64,000 bases of DNA from Paramixta manurensis (GTDB lineage Bacteria > Pseudomonadota > Gammaproteobacteria > Enterobacterales > Enterobacteriaceae): positions 3,410,001-3,474,000 of the forward strand of contig NZ_CP054212.1 of assembly GCF_013285385.1 (NCBI RefSeq), given 5' to 3'. Below, one piece after another: positions 8,739-18,252 of the stretch (its first letter is position 1; every line of letters begins with the position of its first letter). Both the position numbers and the translations under genes were made by a program. Under the pieces are notes generated by a model that was given only the letters and a program-made list of their open reading frames with translations, was not told the origin of the DNA and searched no databases.

Positions 8739-10799
8739 ATGGGTCAGGAAAAGCTATACATCGAAAAAGAACTGAGCTGGTTATCCTTCAACGAACGCGT
8801 TTTGCAAGAGGCGGCGGATAAAACCAACCCGCTGATTGAGCGTATGCGTTTTCTCGGCATCTATTCCAACAACCTTGATGAATTTTATAAGGTTCGTTTT
8901 GCCGATCTGAAACGACGTATTTTAATTGGCGAAGAGCAAGGTTCCGCAAGCCAGCCGCGCCACCTGTTAAAAAAGATTCAGCAACGCGTGATGAAGGCCG
9001 ATCAAGAATTTGATGGGTTGTATAACGATTTGCTGCTGGAAATGGCGCGCAATCAAATTTTCTTGATTAACGAACGCCAGCTCTCGCCTAACCAACAAAT
9101 CTGGTTGCGGCGTTACTTTAAGCACCAGTTACGCCAACACATTACGCCGATCCTGATTAATCACGACACCGATCTGACCGAGTTTCTGAAGGACGATTAC
9201 ACCTACCTGGCGGTTGAGATTATTCGCGGCGACGATATTCGCTATGCGCTGCTTGAGATCCCATCAGATAAGGTTCCACGCTTCGTCAATCTGCCGCCGG
9301 AAACGCCGCGCCGCCGCAAGCCGATGATCTTGCTGGATAATATTTTGCGCTATTGCCTTGATGATATTTTCAAAGGTTTCTTCGATTATGATGCGTTAAA
9401 CGCCTACTCGATGAAAATGACGCGCGACGCCGAGTACGATCTGGTTACCGAAATGGAATCCAGCCTGCTGGAGTTAATGTCGTCCAGCCTGAAACAGCGT
9501 CTCACCGCCGAACCGGTGCGGTTCGTATATCAACGCGATATGCCAGACGAAATGGTTGAGTTACTGCGCGCCAAGCTGAATATCTCTAACTATGATTCCA
9601 TCATCCCTGGTGGGCGCTATCATAACTTCAAAGATTTCATCAGTTTTCCAAACGTTGGCAAAGCCAATCTGGTCAATAAAGCATTACCGCAATTGCGTCA
9701 TATCTGGTTTGACGCCTTTCGCAATGGCTTCGATGCCATTCGGCATCGCGATGTCCTGCTCTACTATCCGTATCATACCTTCGAACACGTCCTTGAATTG
9801 TTGCGTCAGGCGTCGTTCGACCCCAGTGTACTGGCGATAAAAATCAATATTTATCGTGTGGCGAAAAACTCACGCATTATTGATGCGATGATCCACGCCG
9901 CCTACAACGGTAAAAAAGTCACTGTGGTGGTGGAGCTACAGGCGCGTTTCGATGAAGAAGCGAATATTCACTGGGCCAAACGGCTTACCGAAGCCGGTGT
10001 ACACGTTATTTTCTCCGCGCCGGGGCTGAAAATTCACGCCAAACTGTTCCTGATTTCACGCCGTGAAGGGGACGAAGTGGTGCGTTATGCGCATATTGGC
10101 ACCGGTAACTTCAACGAAAAAACCGCCCGCCTCTACACCGACTATTCTCTGTTAACCGCCGATGCGCGCATTACTAACGAAGTGCGCCGGGTATTTAACT
10201 TTATTGAAAACCCGTATCGCCCGGTCAGCTTCGATTATCTGATGGTTTCGCCGCAAAACTCGCGGCGTATGCTCTATCAACTGATTGATGATGAAATCGC
10301 TAATGCGCAAAATGGCCGACCAGCCGGGATTACCTTAAAGGTCAATAATCTGGTAGATAAAGGGCTGGTTGATCGCCTGTATACCGCCTCCAGCGTAGGG
10401 GTAAAAGTCAATTTATTGATTCGTGGCATGTGCTCGCTGATTCCTGATCTGGAAGGCATCAGCGAAAATATTCGCGTCATCAGTATCGTTGACCGCTATC
10501 TGGAGCACGATCGCGTCTATATTTTTGAAAACGGCGGCGATAAAAAGGTGTTCCTCTCCTCCGCCGACTGGATGACGCGCAATATTGATTATCGGATTGA
10601 AGTCGCGGTGGCGGTGCTCGACCCGGTGCTGAAACAGCGCGTTCTGGATATTATCGGCATCCTGTTCAGTGATACGATGAAAGCCCGCTTTATTGATAAA
10701 GAACTGAGTAACCGTTACGTACCGCGTGGAAATCGCCGTAAAGTGCGCGCGCAATTGGCGATTTACGATTACATCAAATCTCTGGAACAACCTGAATAA
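8739..10799 (+). CDS. ppk: Polyphosphate kinase
   Basis: Reversibly polymerises the gamma-phosphate of ATP into polyphosphate at the inner membrane. The 686 residues align end to end with E. coli Ppk (688). N, H, C1 and C2 domains are all represented, and the autophosphorylated His lies in LKIHAKLF (His433 here). The C-terminus RAQLAIYDYIKSLEQPE is the family ending. The start ATG has GGAG 5 nt upstream. It is followed after 6 bp by ppx, giving the usual ppk-ppx operon, and is divergent from a phosphate transporter. Confidence 0.97.
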   Translation: MGQEKLYIEKELSWLSFNERVLQEAADKTNPLIERMRFLGIYSNNLDEFYKVRFADLKRRILIGEEQGSASQPRHLLKKIQQRVMKADQEFDGLYNDLLLEMARNQIFLINERQLSPNQQIWLRRYFKHQLRQHITPILINHDTDLTEFLKDDYTYLAVEIIRGDDIRYALLEIPSDKVPRFVNLPPETPRRRKPMILLDNILRYCLDDIFKGFFDYDALNAYSMKMTRDAEYDLVTEMESSLLELMSSSLKQRLTAEPVRFVYQRDMPDEMVELLRAKLNISNYDSIIPGGRYHNFKDFISFPNVGKANLVNKALPQLRHIWFDAFRNGFDAIRHRDVLLYYPYHTFEHVLELLRQASFDPSVLAIKINIYRVAKNSRIIDAMIHAAYNGKKVTVVVELQARFDEEANIHWAKRLTEAGVHVIFSAPGLKIHAKLFLISRREGDEVVRYAHIGTGNFNEKTARLYTDYSLLTADARITNEVRRVFNFIENPYRPVSFDYLMVSPQNSRRMLYQLIDDEIANAQNGRPAGITLKVNNLVDKGLVDRLYTASSVGVKVNLLIRGMCSLIPDLEGISENIRVISIVDRYLEHDRVYIFENGGDKKVFLSSADWMTRNIDYRIEVAVAVLDPVLKQRVLDIIGILFSDTMKARFIDKELSNRYVPRGNRRKVRAQLAIYDYIKSLEQPE

Positions 10800-10805
10800 T
10801 TCACT

Positions 10806-12341
10806 ATGCCAATATCCCATAAGAGTACGCCAAAACCGCAGGAGTTCGCCGCTATCGACCTCGGTTCCAATAGTTTCCACATGGTGATAGCCCGCGTGGT
10901 GGATGGCGCCATGCAGGTCTTGGGCCGGTTGAAGCAGCGGGTGCATCTGGCCGACGGCCTGGATGCCAATAATGTGCTAAGCGAAGAGGCGATTCAGCGT
11001 GGCCTCAGTTGCCTTACGCTGTTTGCCGAACGTTTACAGGGGTTCAGCGCTGCTAACGTTACCATCGTAGGTACCCATACGCTACGCCAGGCGGTGAATG
11101 CTGAAGAGTTCTTGCAGCGCGCCGCCGAGGTGATCCCCTACCCGATAGAGGTTATCTCCGGTCACGAAGAAGCGCGTCTGATTTTTATGGGTGTAGAACA
11201 CACTCAACCGGAAAAGGGCCGCAAGCTGGTGATTGATATCGGCGGTGGCTCAACCGAGCTGGTCATCGGGGAGGATTTTGAACCGAAGTTAGTGGAAAGC
11301 CGCCGGATGGGTTGCGTGAGTTTTGCGCACCTCTATTTTCCCGCCGGAACCATAAGCAAAGAGAACTTCCGCCGCGCCCGCCTCGCCGCCGCGCAAAAAC
11401 TGGAAACGCTGGCATGGCAATATCGTTTACTGGGCTGGCAATTCGCCCTCGGCGCTTCCGGCACCATTAAAGCCGCTTGTGAAGTGCTGGAGGCGATGGG
11501 CGAAAAAGATAAACTGATCACCGCGGAACGGCTGGAAAAGCTTTACGAGGAAGTGATCAAATATAAATCTTTCGACTCGCTCAGCCTGCCGGGCCTCTCG
11601 GAAGAGCGCAAAGTGGTCTTTGTGCCAGGACTTGCGATTCTCGCCGGGGTTTTTGATGCGCTGGCGATCCGTGAACTGCGCCTGTCTGACGGTGCGCTAC
11701 GTGAAGGCGTGCTGTATGAAATGGAGGGCCGTTTCCGCCACCAGGATATTCGTAGCCGCACCGCACAAAGCCTCGCCAACCATTACAATATCGACAGCGA
11801 TCAGGCGCGGCGGGTACTGGAAACTACCGACCAGCTCTATTTACAGTGGGAACAGCAAAATCCGAAACTGGCAAATCCACAACTGGCCACGCTATTACGC
11901 TGGGCGGCAATGCTGCACGAAGTGGGGTTAACCATCAACCACAGCGGATTACAACGCCACTCTTCCTACATCCTGCAAAACACCAATATGCCGGGCTTTA
12001 ATCAGGATCAACAGTTGCTGTTGGCAACGCTGGTACGCTATCACCGTAAGGCGGTAAAAGTGGATGAAATGCCGCGCTTTACGTTATTTAAGAAAAAGCA
12101 ATTTTTACCGCTAATCTTTTTATTGCGCCTGGGGACGTTGCTGAACAATCAGCGCCAGGCCACCTGTAAACCGGCCTCTTTACAGTTAAGCACCGACGAC
12201 GGTCACTGGAGGTTACGCTTTCCGGAGGGGTATTTCAGCCAAAATACCCTGGTACAGTTAGACCTTGAGCGCGAGCAGTCTTATTGGGAAGACGTCACGG
12301 GCTGGAAATTGATGACAGAAGAGGAACCGGCCGCACAGTAA
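10806..12341 (+). CDS. ppx: Exopolyphosphatase
   Basis: Processively removes terminal phosphate from polyphosphate and also hydrolyses pppGpp. The 511 residues compare with 513 in E. coli. The ASKHA phosphate-binding motifs AAIDLGSNSFHMVIA (N-terminal) and LVIDIGGGSTELVIG (about 140) are intact, and a C-terminal HD-like helical domain follows. Co-transcribed with ppk. Confidence 0.96.
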   Translation: MPISHKSTPKPQEFAAIDLGSNSFHMVIARVVDGAMQVLGRLKQRVHLADGLDANNVLSEEAIQRGLSCLTLFAERLQGFSAANVTIVGTHTLRQAVNAEEFLQRAAEVIPYPIEVISGHEEARLIFMGVEHTQPEKGRKLVIDIGGGSTELVIGEDFEPKLVESRRMGCVSFAHLYFPAGTISKENFRRARLAAAQKLETLAWQYRLLGWQFALGASGTIKAACEVLEAMGEKDKLITAERLEKLYEEVIKYKSFDSLSLPGLSEERKVVFVPGLAILAGVFDALAIRELRLSDGALREGVLYEMEGRFRHQDIRSRTAQSLANHYNIDSDQARRVLETTDQLYLQWEQQNPKLANPQLATLLRWAAMLHEVGLTINHSGLQRHSSYILQNTNMPGFNQDQQLLLATLVRYHRKAVKVDEMPRFTLFKKKQFLPLIFLLRLGTLLNNQRQATCKPASLQLSTDDGHWRLRFPEGYFSQNTLVQLDLEREQSYWEDVTGWKLMTEEEPAAQ

Positions 12342-12357
12342 CCGGCAGAAGATAACG

Positions 12358-12969
12358 ATGACAACTTTACGACCTGAAAATTACTTCACCGAGAAATACC
12401 AGCTCACCGCGCCGCATTCTGAAATTGTTGCTGCGCTACCGCAGCTCACGCCCGGCAAAGCGCTGGATGTTGGGTGCGGTAATGGGCGCAACTCGCTGTA
12501 TCTCAGCCAGCGCGGTTTTGATCTGACCGCTTGGGATAAAAATCCGGCCAGCATTGCACGGCTGAATCAGATTATCGAAGCAGAGGGTATTACCAATATT
12601 GATACGGCGATACGCGATCTGAACGACCACCGGTTTAATGGTGCCTGGGACTTGGTGTTCTCTACGGTGGTGATGATGTTTTTACAGCCGGAAACCATCC
12701 CGCAATTAATCGCCGATATGCAGGCCAGCACGGTGAAAGGTGGTTACAACCTGATTGTCGCCGCCATGGATACCGAGGATTTTCCCTGTGTCGTGCCTTT
12801 TCCATTTACCTTCAAATCCGGTGAGTTGAGCGATTATTACCGTAAATGGCATATCGTGAAATACAACGAGCATGTCGGGCAGTTACATCGCACCGATGAA
12901 AACGGCAACCGCATTCGCCTGCGTTTCGCCACCTTGTTGGCGCAAAAAACGCCGCCTGCCGATTATTAA
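12358..12969 (+). CDS. tehB: Tellurite/selenite detoxifying SAM-dependent methyltransferase TehB
   Basis: Class I methyltransferase that volatilises or detoxifies tellurite. The 203 residues are close to E. coli TehB (197) and share blocks ENYFTEKYQLT, LDVGCGNGRNSLYL (SAM motif I), STVVMMFL, GGYNLIVAAMDT and GQLHRTDENGNRIRLRFATL. It begins 16 bp after ppx, so it probably rides on the ppk-ppx transcript. In E. coli tehB is paired with tehA elsewhere in the genome, so this context is unusual. Its last 4 bases overlap the stop of the convergent yfgF. Confidence 0.92.
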   Translation: MTTLRPENYFTEKYQLTAPHSEIVAALPQLTPGKALDVGCGNGRNSLYLSQRGFDLTAWDKNPASIARLNQIIEAEGITNIDTAIRDLNDHRFNGAWDLVFSTVVMMFLQPETIPQLIADMQASTVKGGYNLIVAAMDTEDFPCVVPFPFTFKSGELSDYYRKWHIVKYNEHVGQLHRTDENGNRIRLRFATLLAQKTPPADY

Positions 12970-15194
12970 TGACTGGCGCCGCTGGCCTGGCTCAATCCAG
13001 ACAGCGGCATCGCCTGACCGATCGCCGTTCCTTGCAAGTAATCCACGCCCATGTTTTTCAAGGCCGCAGCGACGGGCTGCTCCTGCACCTCCATCGCCAC
13101 AACCTGCATTTTTTTCAACCGGGCAAGGCGACATATTGATTCAACTATCTGGTAATCAAGGCTGCTGTTTAAAATATTCCGCGCTAAACCGCCGTCAATT
13201 TTTAACATATCCGCCTGCACGTTATTAAGCCGCAAATAACTGGCATAACCGGCACCGAAACCATCAATAATCACGCGGCATCCGATTTGTCGTAGCCGAA
13301 TCATGGTCTGATTGCCCCAGTAAACATCGCTCAGAACCGGGGATTCTGCGACCTCAATAATCAACTGCCAAGGTTCAACACCTCGCTCTGCCAGCATCGC
13401 GCCAATTTCATTCGCCAAGTGAGGCCGGCAGAAACTGGTGGCAAACAGTTTCACCGCCAACCGTGCCGCTGGCAGCGTTTCGCGATGTGTGGCAATAAAG
13501 TCGAGAGTTTGCGCTAATAACCAGCGATCAATTTCCCATGTCATACCGCATTCATGCACCACCGTTAAAAAGCGTGCGTGTTCAATCAGTTCGCCATTGC
13601 TATCAACCATATTTAGCAGTACTTCATGAAAATCATCGCCGCGCGTCCCCTCTATCCGCTGCGCCATCAGGACAAACCCGCCCTCTTGTAGCGCACGCTG
13701 CACCGCTTGCAAGGTGTTAACTTTTTCCTGGGTGGTTTGCAGCGTTGATACACTTCCCTCTTGCAACTGTTCCGCCCGACGACTGTGCAGCGACACTTCC
13801 GCCAGCGCACTCATCTCTCCCAGCAATTCATGTAACTGGCTGACCGGTGGTTTGATATGGCAGTAACTAACGCCAACCTCGGGTTGCAGCGGTAAGCCAT
13901 CCCACAGCAGGCGATAATCGTTTAATGCGGCCGCGATCTCCTCAACCCGTAACGCATAGGCGCTCTTTTCCAGTCGTAGCGCCAAATCAAACCCCGGTAA
14001 CTGATAGACGCCCTCGTGCGGTTGTAGCTGCGGCCTTAAATGTGCCGCCAATCCCCGTTTGTACTGTATTCGTAGTTGCAGACCATAAGTCCGACTGAGG
14101 AGATCCAGTTCGGGGATACGCAAAAAACAGAGTGTTGAATGAGGGTGGCGGCTTAGCTCACCGCTCAAGGCACGCAGATTCGGTAAATCGATGATGGGAT
14201 CGATCAACGCCGCGCGGCGTGTTTGGCTGATAATACGCCGCTGCCGCGTTCCGCTGGTAGAAAGGATGATTAGCGTAAGGGTAAAGATCAGTAGATTAGA
14301 AAAAATCACCGCCAAATGATTATACATCGCCGGGTTAACCAAAAACTGCTCACGGAACTGAAACAGCGTAATCAGTACCAATGACCAACTCAGCGAGGTC
14401 AGTAAATAACCAAAACGTGTCGCAGACCACAGCATGGTTGGCAGCAGTAGCATCATGGCATAATCACCGACCCGCACATGGTCTAACACGGTACTTAACC
14501 AGCCAAAAACCATCAGCAGCAAACATAGCAGCCCTAGCCAGCAAGCAATTTCTGGCGCGGACACCTCTTCGCTAACTTGCCGCTTCATACGTTGGAACAG
14601 TTGTCGGGCAAAACGCGGATCGCGCAGGATACGAATCACGCAGTAGTACAGCGGCGTCATCGCCATGCAGGAGAGCAGAAAAGACTGATAGTTAATCAAT
14701 GTGCGTAGCGTAAAAGGATCGCGTGACACCACCGCAGCACTTTCCGGAATAACGCCTAACGTCACCATCAATTGCAACAACATTACCGACAGCGTCGTCA
14801 GCAAGAAACTGAGCCAGAACAGACGGGCGGAAAGTACGCGCCACGCGCCGACCGTAACCCCCCAACGTCGCCCGGCCTGCAAATGGTAGCCAAGCCAGCA
14901 GCAGCTCAGGTTAATGATAAAAATCAGGCAAGTGGTTAACGCATGGCCTGGCGTAAACAGGTTGAAATAGCGTAGCGCCAACGCGAGTGTGATGCCCGGC
15001 AGCGCCAGCCAGTCAAACACCATCAGCATTGCCACCATCATCGCCATTGGCAAATAAAACAGATAGACATGCCCTTCCGGCAACTGCAAGCGCGTGGAAA
15101 AAAAGCTGGAAAGCGGCAACAGCGTGAGTGAGATAACCATCGGTAATCCCCACCATTTAGTGCCAAGAGTTTTAAGTAACGCGTATTTATGCAT
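12966..15194 (-). CDS. pdeF: Cyclic-di-GMP phosphodiesterase YfgF/PdeF-like (MASE1-GGDEF-EAL)
   Basis: Membrane-anchored protein expected to degrade c-di-GMP. The N-terminal 310 residues form multiple membrane segments (MASE1-like), followed by a degenerate GGDEF-like domain (about 330-490) and a C-terminal EAL domain. The GGDEF signature is lost (LPGFDLALRL at that place). EAL signatures also deviate: EVL for EAL, VKLFATSF where the Asn motif is expected, and DGFGAGYAS for DDFGTGYSS; KIDGGLA is retained. E. coli YfgF is an anaerobic phosphodiesterase and likewise sits next to ppx. Start ATG 15194 places WWGLP 13 residues in, as in the E. coli protein. A longer frame to 15221 also exists. A perfect FNR box lies upstream. 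Confidence 0.88.
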   Translation of the reverse strand: MHKYALLKTLGTKWWGLPMVISLTLLPLSSFFSTRLQLPEGHVYLFYLPMAMMVAMLMVFDWLALPGITLALALRYFNLFTPGHALTTCLIFIINLSCCWLGYHLQAGRRWGVTVGAWRVLSARLFWLSFLLTTLSVMLLQLMVTLGVIPESAAVVSRDPFTLRTLINYQSFLLSCMAMTPLYYCVIRILRDPRFARQLFQRMKRQVSEEVSAPEIACWLGLLCLLLMVFGWLSTVLDHVRVGDYAMMLLLPTMLWSATRFGYLLTSLSWSLVLITLFQFREQFLVNPAMYNHLAVIFSNLLIFTLTLIILSTSGTRQRRIISQTRRAALIDPIIDLPNLRALSGELSRHPHSTLCFLRIPELDLLSRTYGLQLRIQYKRGLAAHLRPQLQPHEGVYQLPGFDLALRLEKSAYALRVEEIAAALNDYRLLWDGLPLQPEVGVSYCHIKPPVSQLHELLGEMSALAEVSLHSRRAEQLQEGSVSTLQTTQEKVNTLQAVQRALQEGGFVLMAQRIEGTRGDDFHEVLLNMVDSNGELIEHARFLTVVHECGMTWEIDRWLLAQTLDFIATHRETLPAARLAVKLFATSFCRPHLANEIGAMLAERGVEPWQLIIEVAESPVLSDVYWGNQTMIRLRQIGCRVIIDGFGAGYASYLRLNNVQADMLKIDGGLARNILNSSLDYQIVESICRLARLKKMQVVAMEVQEQPVAAALKNMGVDYLQGTAIGQAMPLSGLSQASGASH

Positions 15195-15290
15195 AAGAAG
15201 GTTTACTGCCAGTAACATCATCAGGATTGGGGAAATCTGGGGCGGCGCAAGAAAAGCAAGGATATAGTAGGCATCCGGGCAGAAAAAAAG

Positions 15291-15304
15291 TTGATATAAA
15301 TCAA
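15291..15304 (-). promoter_or_regulatory. FNR box upstream of yfgF
   Basis: TTGATATAAATCAA matches the FNR consensus TTGAT-N4-ATCAA perfectly, centred about 103 bp before the yfgF ATG. A -10-like TACTAT on the minus strand lies at 15264-15269, close to the spacing of a class II FNR-activated promoter. Anaerobic control of yfgF is known in E. coli; use here is inferred. The rest of the 15195-15467 spacer shows no gene. Confidence 0.75.
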
Positions 15305-15467
15305 TTTAGTTCCGTTTTTTTCCACTGCGTTATAACCTGCTTTCCAATAAATCGCGATAACTTGTGCGCTTTCTGCCGCGAATAGTCGCTCATGCATTGA
15401 CCTCTTGCGTCGGCTGTGCCTAAATTGTCACACCGCCCTGGACGGGCATCCCACAGGAACCCACTGC

Positions 15468-15647
15468 GTGAATAACGCTATGACCATTCGAAGACGTCAG
15501 AAAACCGGTCTAATGACCCGTATTATTTTGCTGATTAGCTTCCTAATTTTGCTTGGACGTTTGCTGTACACCATTCCAGGCGCCATTGAACACCATCAGC
15601 AAAAAAAAGCGCAGCCGGAGCCAACGACTATTTCGTCCTCTACGTAG
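15468..15647 (+). CDS. yfgG: Small membrane protein YfgG
   Basis: A 59-residue protein with a basic N-terminus (MTIRRRQKTGLMTR), one membrane helix (IILLISFLILLGRLLY) and a short polar tail. It matches E. coli YfgG in length (63) and in the core MTRI-LLISF followed by a GAxxHHQxKK motif. I chose the GTG start at 15468 because AGGAA lies 8 nt upstream; the ATG at 15480 has no clear ribosome site. It has the same neighbour (yfgF) as in E. coli. Its role is not well defined; metal stress has been suggested. Confidence 0.8.
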   Translation: MNNAMTIRRRQKTGLMTRIILLISFLILLGRLLYTIPGAIEHHQQKKAQPEPTTISSST

Positions 15648-15700
15648 TACTGGCGTTACGACGCGAGTGTTAGGTTGTTTTCAGACACAAGGGATGTTTT

Positions 15701-17128
15701 ATGTCTGTTTCTCACGTCCAGCAATTAGCTGAAATTCGTAACCGTATTCTGACGCGGTTGCTTAACGACCATGTCTTGGTTGATACCCTCCTCCAGCCTA
15801 AAGACACTGCTGAACCCGATAGCGCCATTCAACAGGCAATCATAGCGTTACAGCAAGATCTCGTCTTTATGCATGCCGCAGATATTGCCGATATTCTTGA
15901 GGCGTTACCCGAGGAGGAGCGTCTCGCGTTGTGGTCATTGATTGAAACCCGACGTCGGGGCGAAGTGTTGGTCGAAGCATCGGAAACCGTTTGGGAAAGC
16001 CTGACGGAGCGGATGAGCGATAAAGAGATCCTCCATGCACTCGAACCCCTTGATATTGACGATCAAGCCTGGCTGGCGAAGTACCTTCCTCGCGATCTGA
16101 CCGGTCGCTTGTTGACCACGCTGGAACCCGGCTTACGCGCTCGGGTACTTAATGTGGTGCACTTTGATCGTGATCGGGTCGCACGCATCATGGATTTCAA
16201 CTTCATCACGGTACGTGGTGATGTCACGCTGGCAACGGTACAACGTTTTTTACGCCACAAAAAATTTATGCCGGAAGGGACGGATAAACTTTTTATCACG
16301 GATAAAAGTAACCAGCTGCTCGGCGAGTTGGCCCTGACCGAGATATTACTGAATGCGCCAACAAAACGCGTAATTGAGGTAATGAACGCCAAACCGACCA
16401 CCTTCCGGCTCGACGATCGTGCCGAAGAGGCGGCAGGCGCTTTCGAACGTTATAACCTGATTTCCGCGCCGGTGGTTGATGGCCACGGTAAGTTGATTGG
16501 GCGCGTTACCATTGAAGATATTGTCGACCTGGTTAACCAAGAGAGCGAGAGCAACATCCGTAAAATGGGCGGCGTCAGCCAGGAAGAGGATGTGTTTGCG
16601 CCGGTTAGAAAGGCAGTGCGTAACCGCTGGACTTGGTTGGCGGTTAATTTGTGTACCGCGTTTGTCGCTTCACGCGTTATCGGCCTATTTGAATCCACCA
16701 TTTCGCAATTAGTGGCGTTGGCGACCTTAATGCCGATTGTCGCCGGGATCGGCGGGAACACTGGTAACCAGACGATTACCATGATTGTGCGTGCGCTGGC
16801 GCTTCATCAGGTAGAACCCGGCAACTTTTCTTTTTTAATTCTGCGTGAACTCGGCGTGGCGCTGATTAACGGCCTCATCTGGGGCGGAATTATGGGCGGC
16901 GTCACGTGGCTGATGTATCACAATCTGGCGCTGGGTGGCGTCATGATGTTGGCGATGGTGCTGAACCTTTTGCTGGCGGCGCTGATGGGTGTGTTGATCC
17001 CACTGATTATGACCCGCCTAAAGCGCGACCCGGCAGTCGGCTCCAGCGTATTGATTACTGCTTTAACCGATACCGGCGGATTTTTTATCTTTCTGGGGCT
17101 GGCCACGCTGTTTTTATTACCGCATTGA
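15701..17128 (+). CDS. mgtE: Magnesium transporter MgtE
   Basis: Dimeric Mg2+-gated magnesium channel. Order of parts in the 475 residues: N-terminal MgtE helical superhelix (about 30-150, ALPEEERLALWSLI), two CBS domains (about 160-285, ending GRVTIEDIVDLV), a connecting helix and five membrane helices. The pore region includes MPIVAGIGGNTGNQT (GGNxGxQ family signature) and the terminal ITALTDTGGFFIFLGLA. It is not part of the E. coli K-12 gene order at this site. The leader is only 53 nt, too short for a magnesium riboswitch. Confidence 0.93.
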   Translation: MSVSHVQQLAEIRNRILTRLLNDHVLVDTLLQPKDTAEPDSAIQQAIIALQQDLVFMHAADIADILEALPEEERLALWSLIETRRRGEVLVEASETVWESLTERMSDKEILHALEPLDIDDQAWLAKYLPRDLTGRLLTTLEPGLRARVLNVVHFDRDRVARIMDFNFITVRGDVTLATVQRFLRHKKFMPEGTDKLFITDKSNQLLGELALTEILLNAPTKRVIEVMNAKPTTFRLDDRAEEAAGAFERYNLISAPVVDGHGKLIGRVTIEDIVDLVNQESESNIRKMGGVSQEEDVFAPVRKAVRNRWTWLAVNLCTAFVASRVIGLFESTISQLVALATLMPIVAGIGGNTGNQTITMIVRALALHQVEPGNFSFLILRELGVALINGLIWGGIMGGVTWLMYHNLALGGVMMLAMVLNLLLAALMGVLIPLIMTRLKRDPAVGSSVLITALTDTGGFFIFLGLATLFLLPH

Positions 17129-17129
17129 T

Positions 17130-17157
17130 ACCGGCGCACGCTAAGCACGCCGGTTTA
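17130..17157 (+). terminator. Terminator after mgtE
   Basis: Stem ACCGGCG / CGCCGGT (7 bp, 11-nt loop) directly after the mgtE stop, followed by TTTAAATT on the plus strand. It also separates mgtE from the convergent hydrolase gene. Confidence 0.6.
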
Positions 17158-17166
17158 AATTAACGC

Positions 17167-18180
17167 CTACTGTAATTGTTGGCGCAGAAACCTATCCGCC
17201 GCCTTCATCGTTGCTATCGACTCCGGGGTTTGATACTGCCAGTGAAAACCATGGGTGCCGCCTTCAGCAATCAACAGTTCTGAAGTCACGTCCACCGCCT
17301 TTAACTTCCAGAACAACCGCACTGCGTCGCTCAGCAGCAGATCTCGGGTGCCGGAAACAATCACACTGGCAGGGAAACTGGATGGATAAGTATCATAAAG
17401 CGGCGAAACCTCAGGCTTTCGCGCATCAATACCGTTGAGATAAAACTGGTTGGCGATACGTAACGTCAGCCCCAGTGGGGCGACATCCCGTCCATCATTG
17501 GCTACCGCGCTATCGCCATTCCCCGTAATGTCGGATGCGGGGCTAAATAAAACCTGTGCTTTTATCATTGGAAGATGCTGCCGCTGCGCCTTTAGCAACA
17601 TTGCCAGCATAATTTCCCCGCCGGAAGAGCTACTGATACCAATCATCCGCTCGGGTCGGAAACGTGTCACCAGTTGTTTATAAACCGACAGCGACTGATC
17701 GATAGCGACCGGAAACTTCGCCTCTGGCGCCATATCATAATCAATAGAGTAGACCGTAACGCCCAGCGTACCTGCGACCATCAGCGCCGAGCGATCGCTG
17801 GCATCTCCCATCACAAACCCACCGCCGTGAATATTTATCGCAGCCACATCTTCCAAACCTGCCGCCACATGAGTTGGCGTGATAACCAACACCGGCACGC
17901 CGGCAATCGTGGTTCGCTGCGTATGTAAGGCGTATTTTTTAATCAAATCCGCTTCAATCGGCGCTTCGGAAGCATTGAATTTTTTTCGCCCGTCAATAAT
18001 TTGCTGGTCACTAATCGGGATAAATGAAGGGATGATGGGATACGATGTTTTTTTAATAAACGCCGCCGCTTGTGGGCTGATTGCCGCTTGCTGGCCTGGC
18101 GTCAGGGTCAATGAATGACTACAGCCAGCCAGCGTTAATACCAGCGTTGCCGCAGTAACAACCTTCACAAAAGAGTTCAT
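17167..18180 (-). CDS. Alpha/beta hydrolase lipoprotein (HSL/acetyl-esterase-like)
   Basis: Probable carboxylesterase of the hormone-sensitive-lipase-like family. The mature protein carries the oxyanion motif IHGGGFV, a nucleophile elbow SSSSGG in place of the usual GDSAGG, the acid residue in GTRDLLLSD and the His in GGTHGF. Start ATG 18180 gives a lipoprotein signal peptide (MNSFVKVVTAATLVLTLAGC) with lipobox LAGC and GGAAC upstream, so the enzyme is likely anchored in the envelope. The longer frame to 18282 adds a non-signal N-terminus and is rejected. It lies downstream of the tetR gene on the same strand, with its own candidate promoter. The substrate is unknown. Confidence 0.8.
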   Translation of the reverse strand: MNSFVKVVTAATLVLTLAGCSHSLTLTPGQQAAISPQAAAFIKKTSYPIIPSFIPISDQQIIDGRKKFNASEAPIEADLIKKYALHTQRTTIAGVPVLVITPTHVAAGLEDVAAINIHGGGFVMGDASDRSALMVAGTLGVTVYSIDYDMAPEAKFPVAIDQSLSVYKQLVTRFRPERMIGISSSSGGEIMLAMLLKAQRQHLPMIKAQVLFSPASDITGNGDSAVANDGRDVAPLGLTLRIANQFYLNGIDARKPEVSPLYDTYPSSFPASVIVSGTRDLLLSDAVRLFWKLKAVDVTSELLIAEGGTHGFHWQYQTPESIATMKAADRFLRQQLQ

Positions 18181-18252
18181 ATTTCGGGTTCCGACGATCG
18201 CATGAGGTGGAAAGGCGCGGTTCGAAAGTTTTTCGATCCGCAAACAAACCCG

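Noticed and set aside
10413..10946. A 177-codon frame opposite the ppk-ppx junction
   Set aside because: It spans two real genes antisense and has no recognisable domain or ribosome site.
15648..15700. Possible magnesium riboswitch before mgtE
   Set aside because: The gap is only 53 nt and cannot hold an M-box or mgtA-type leader.
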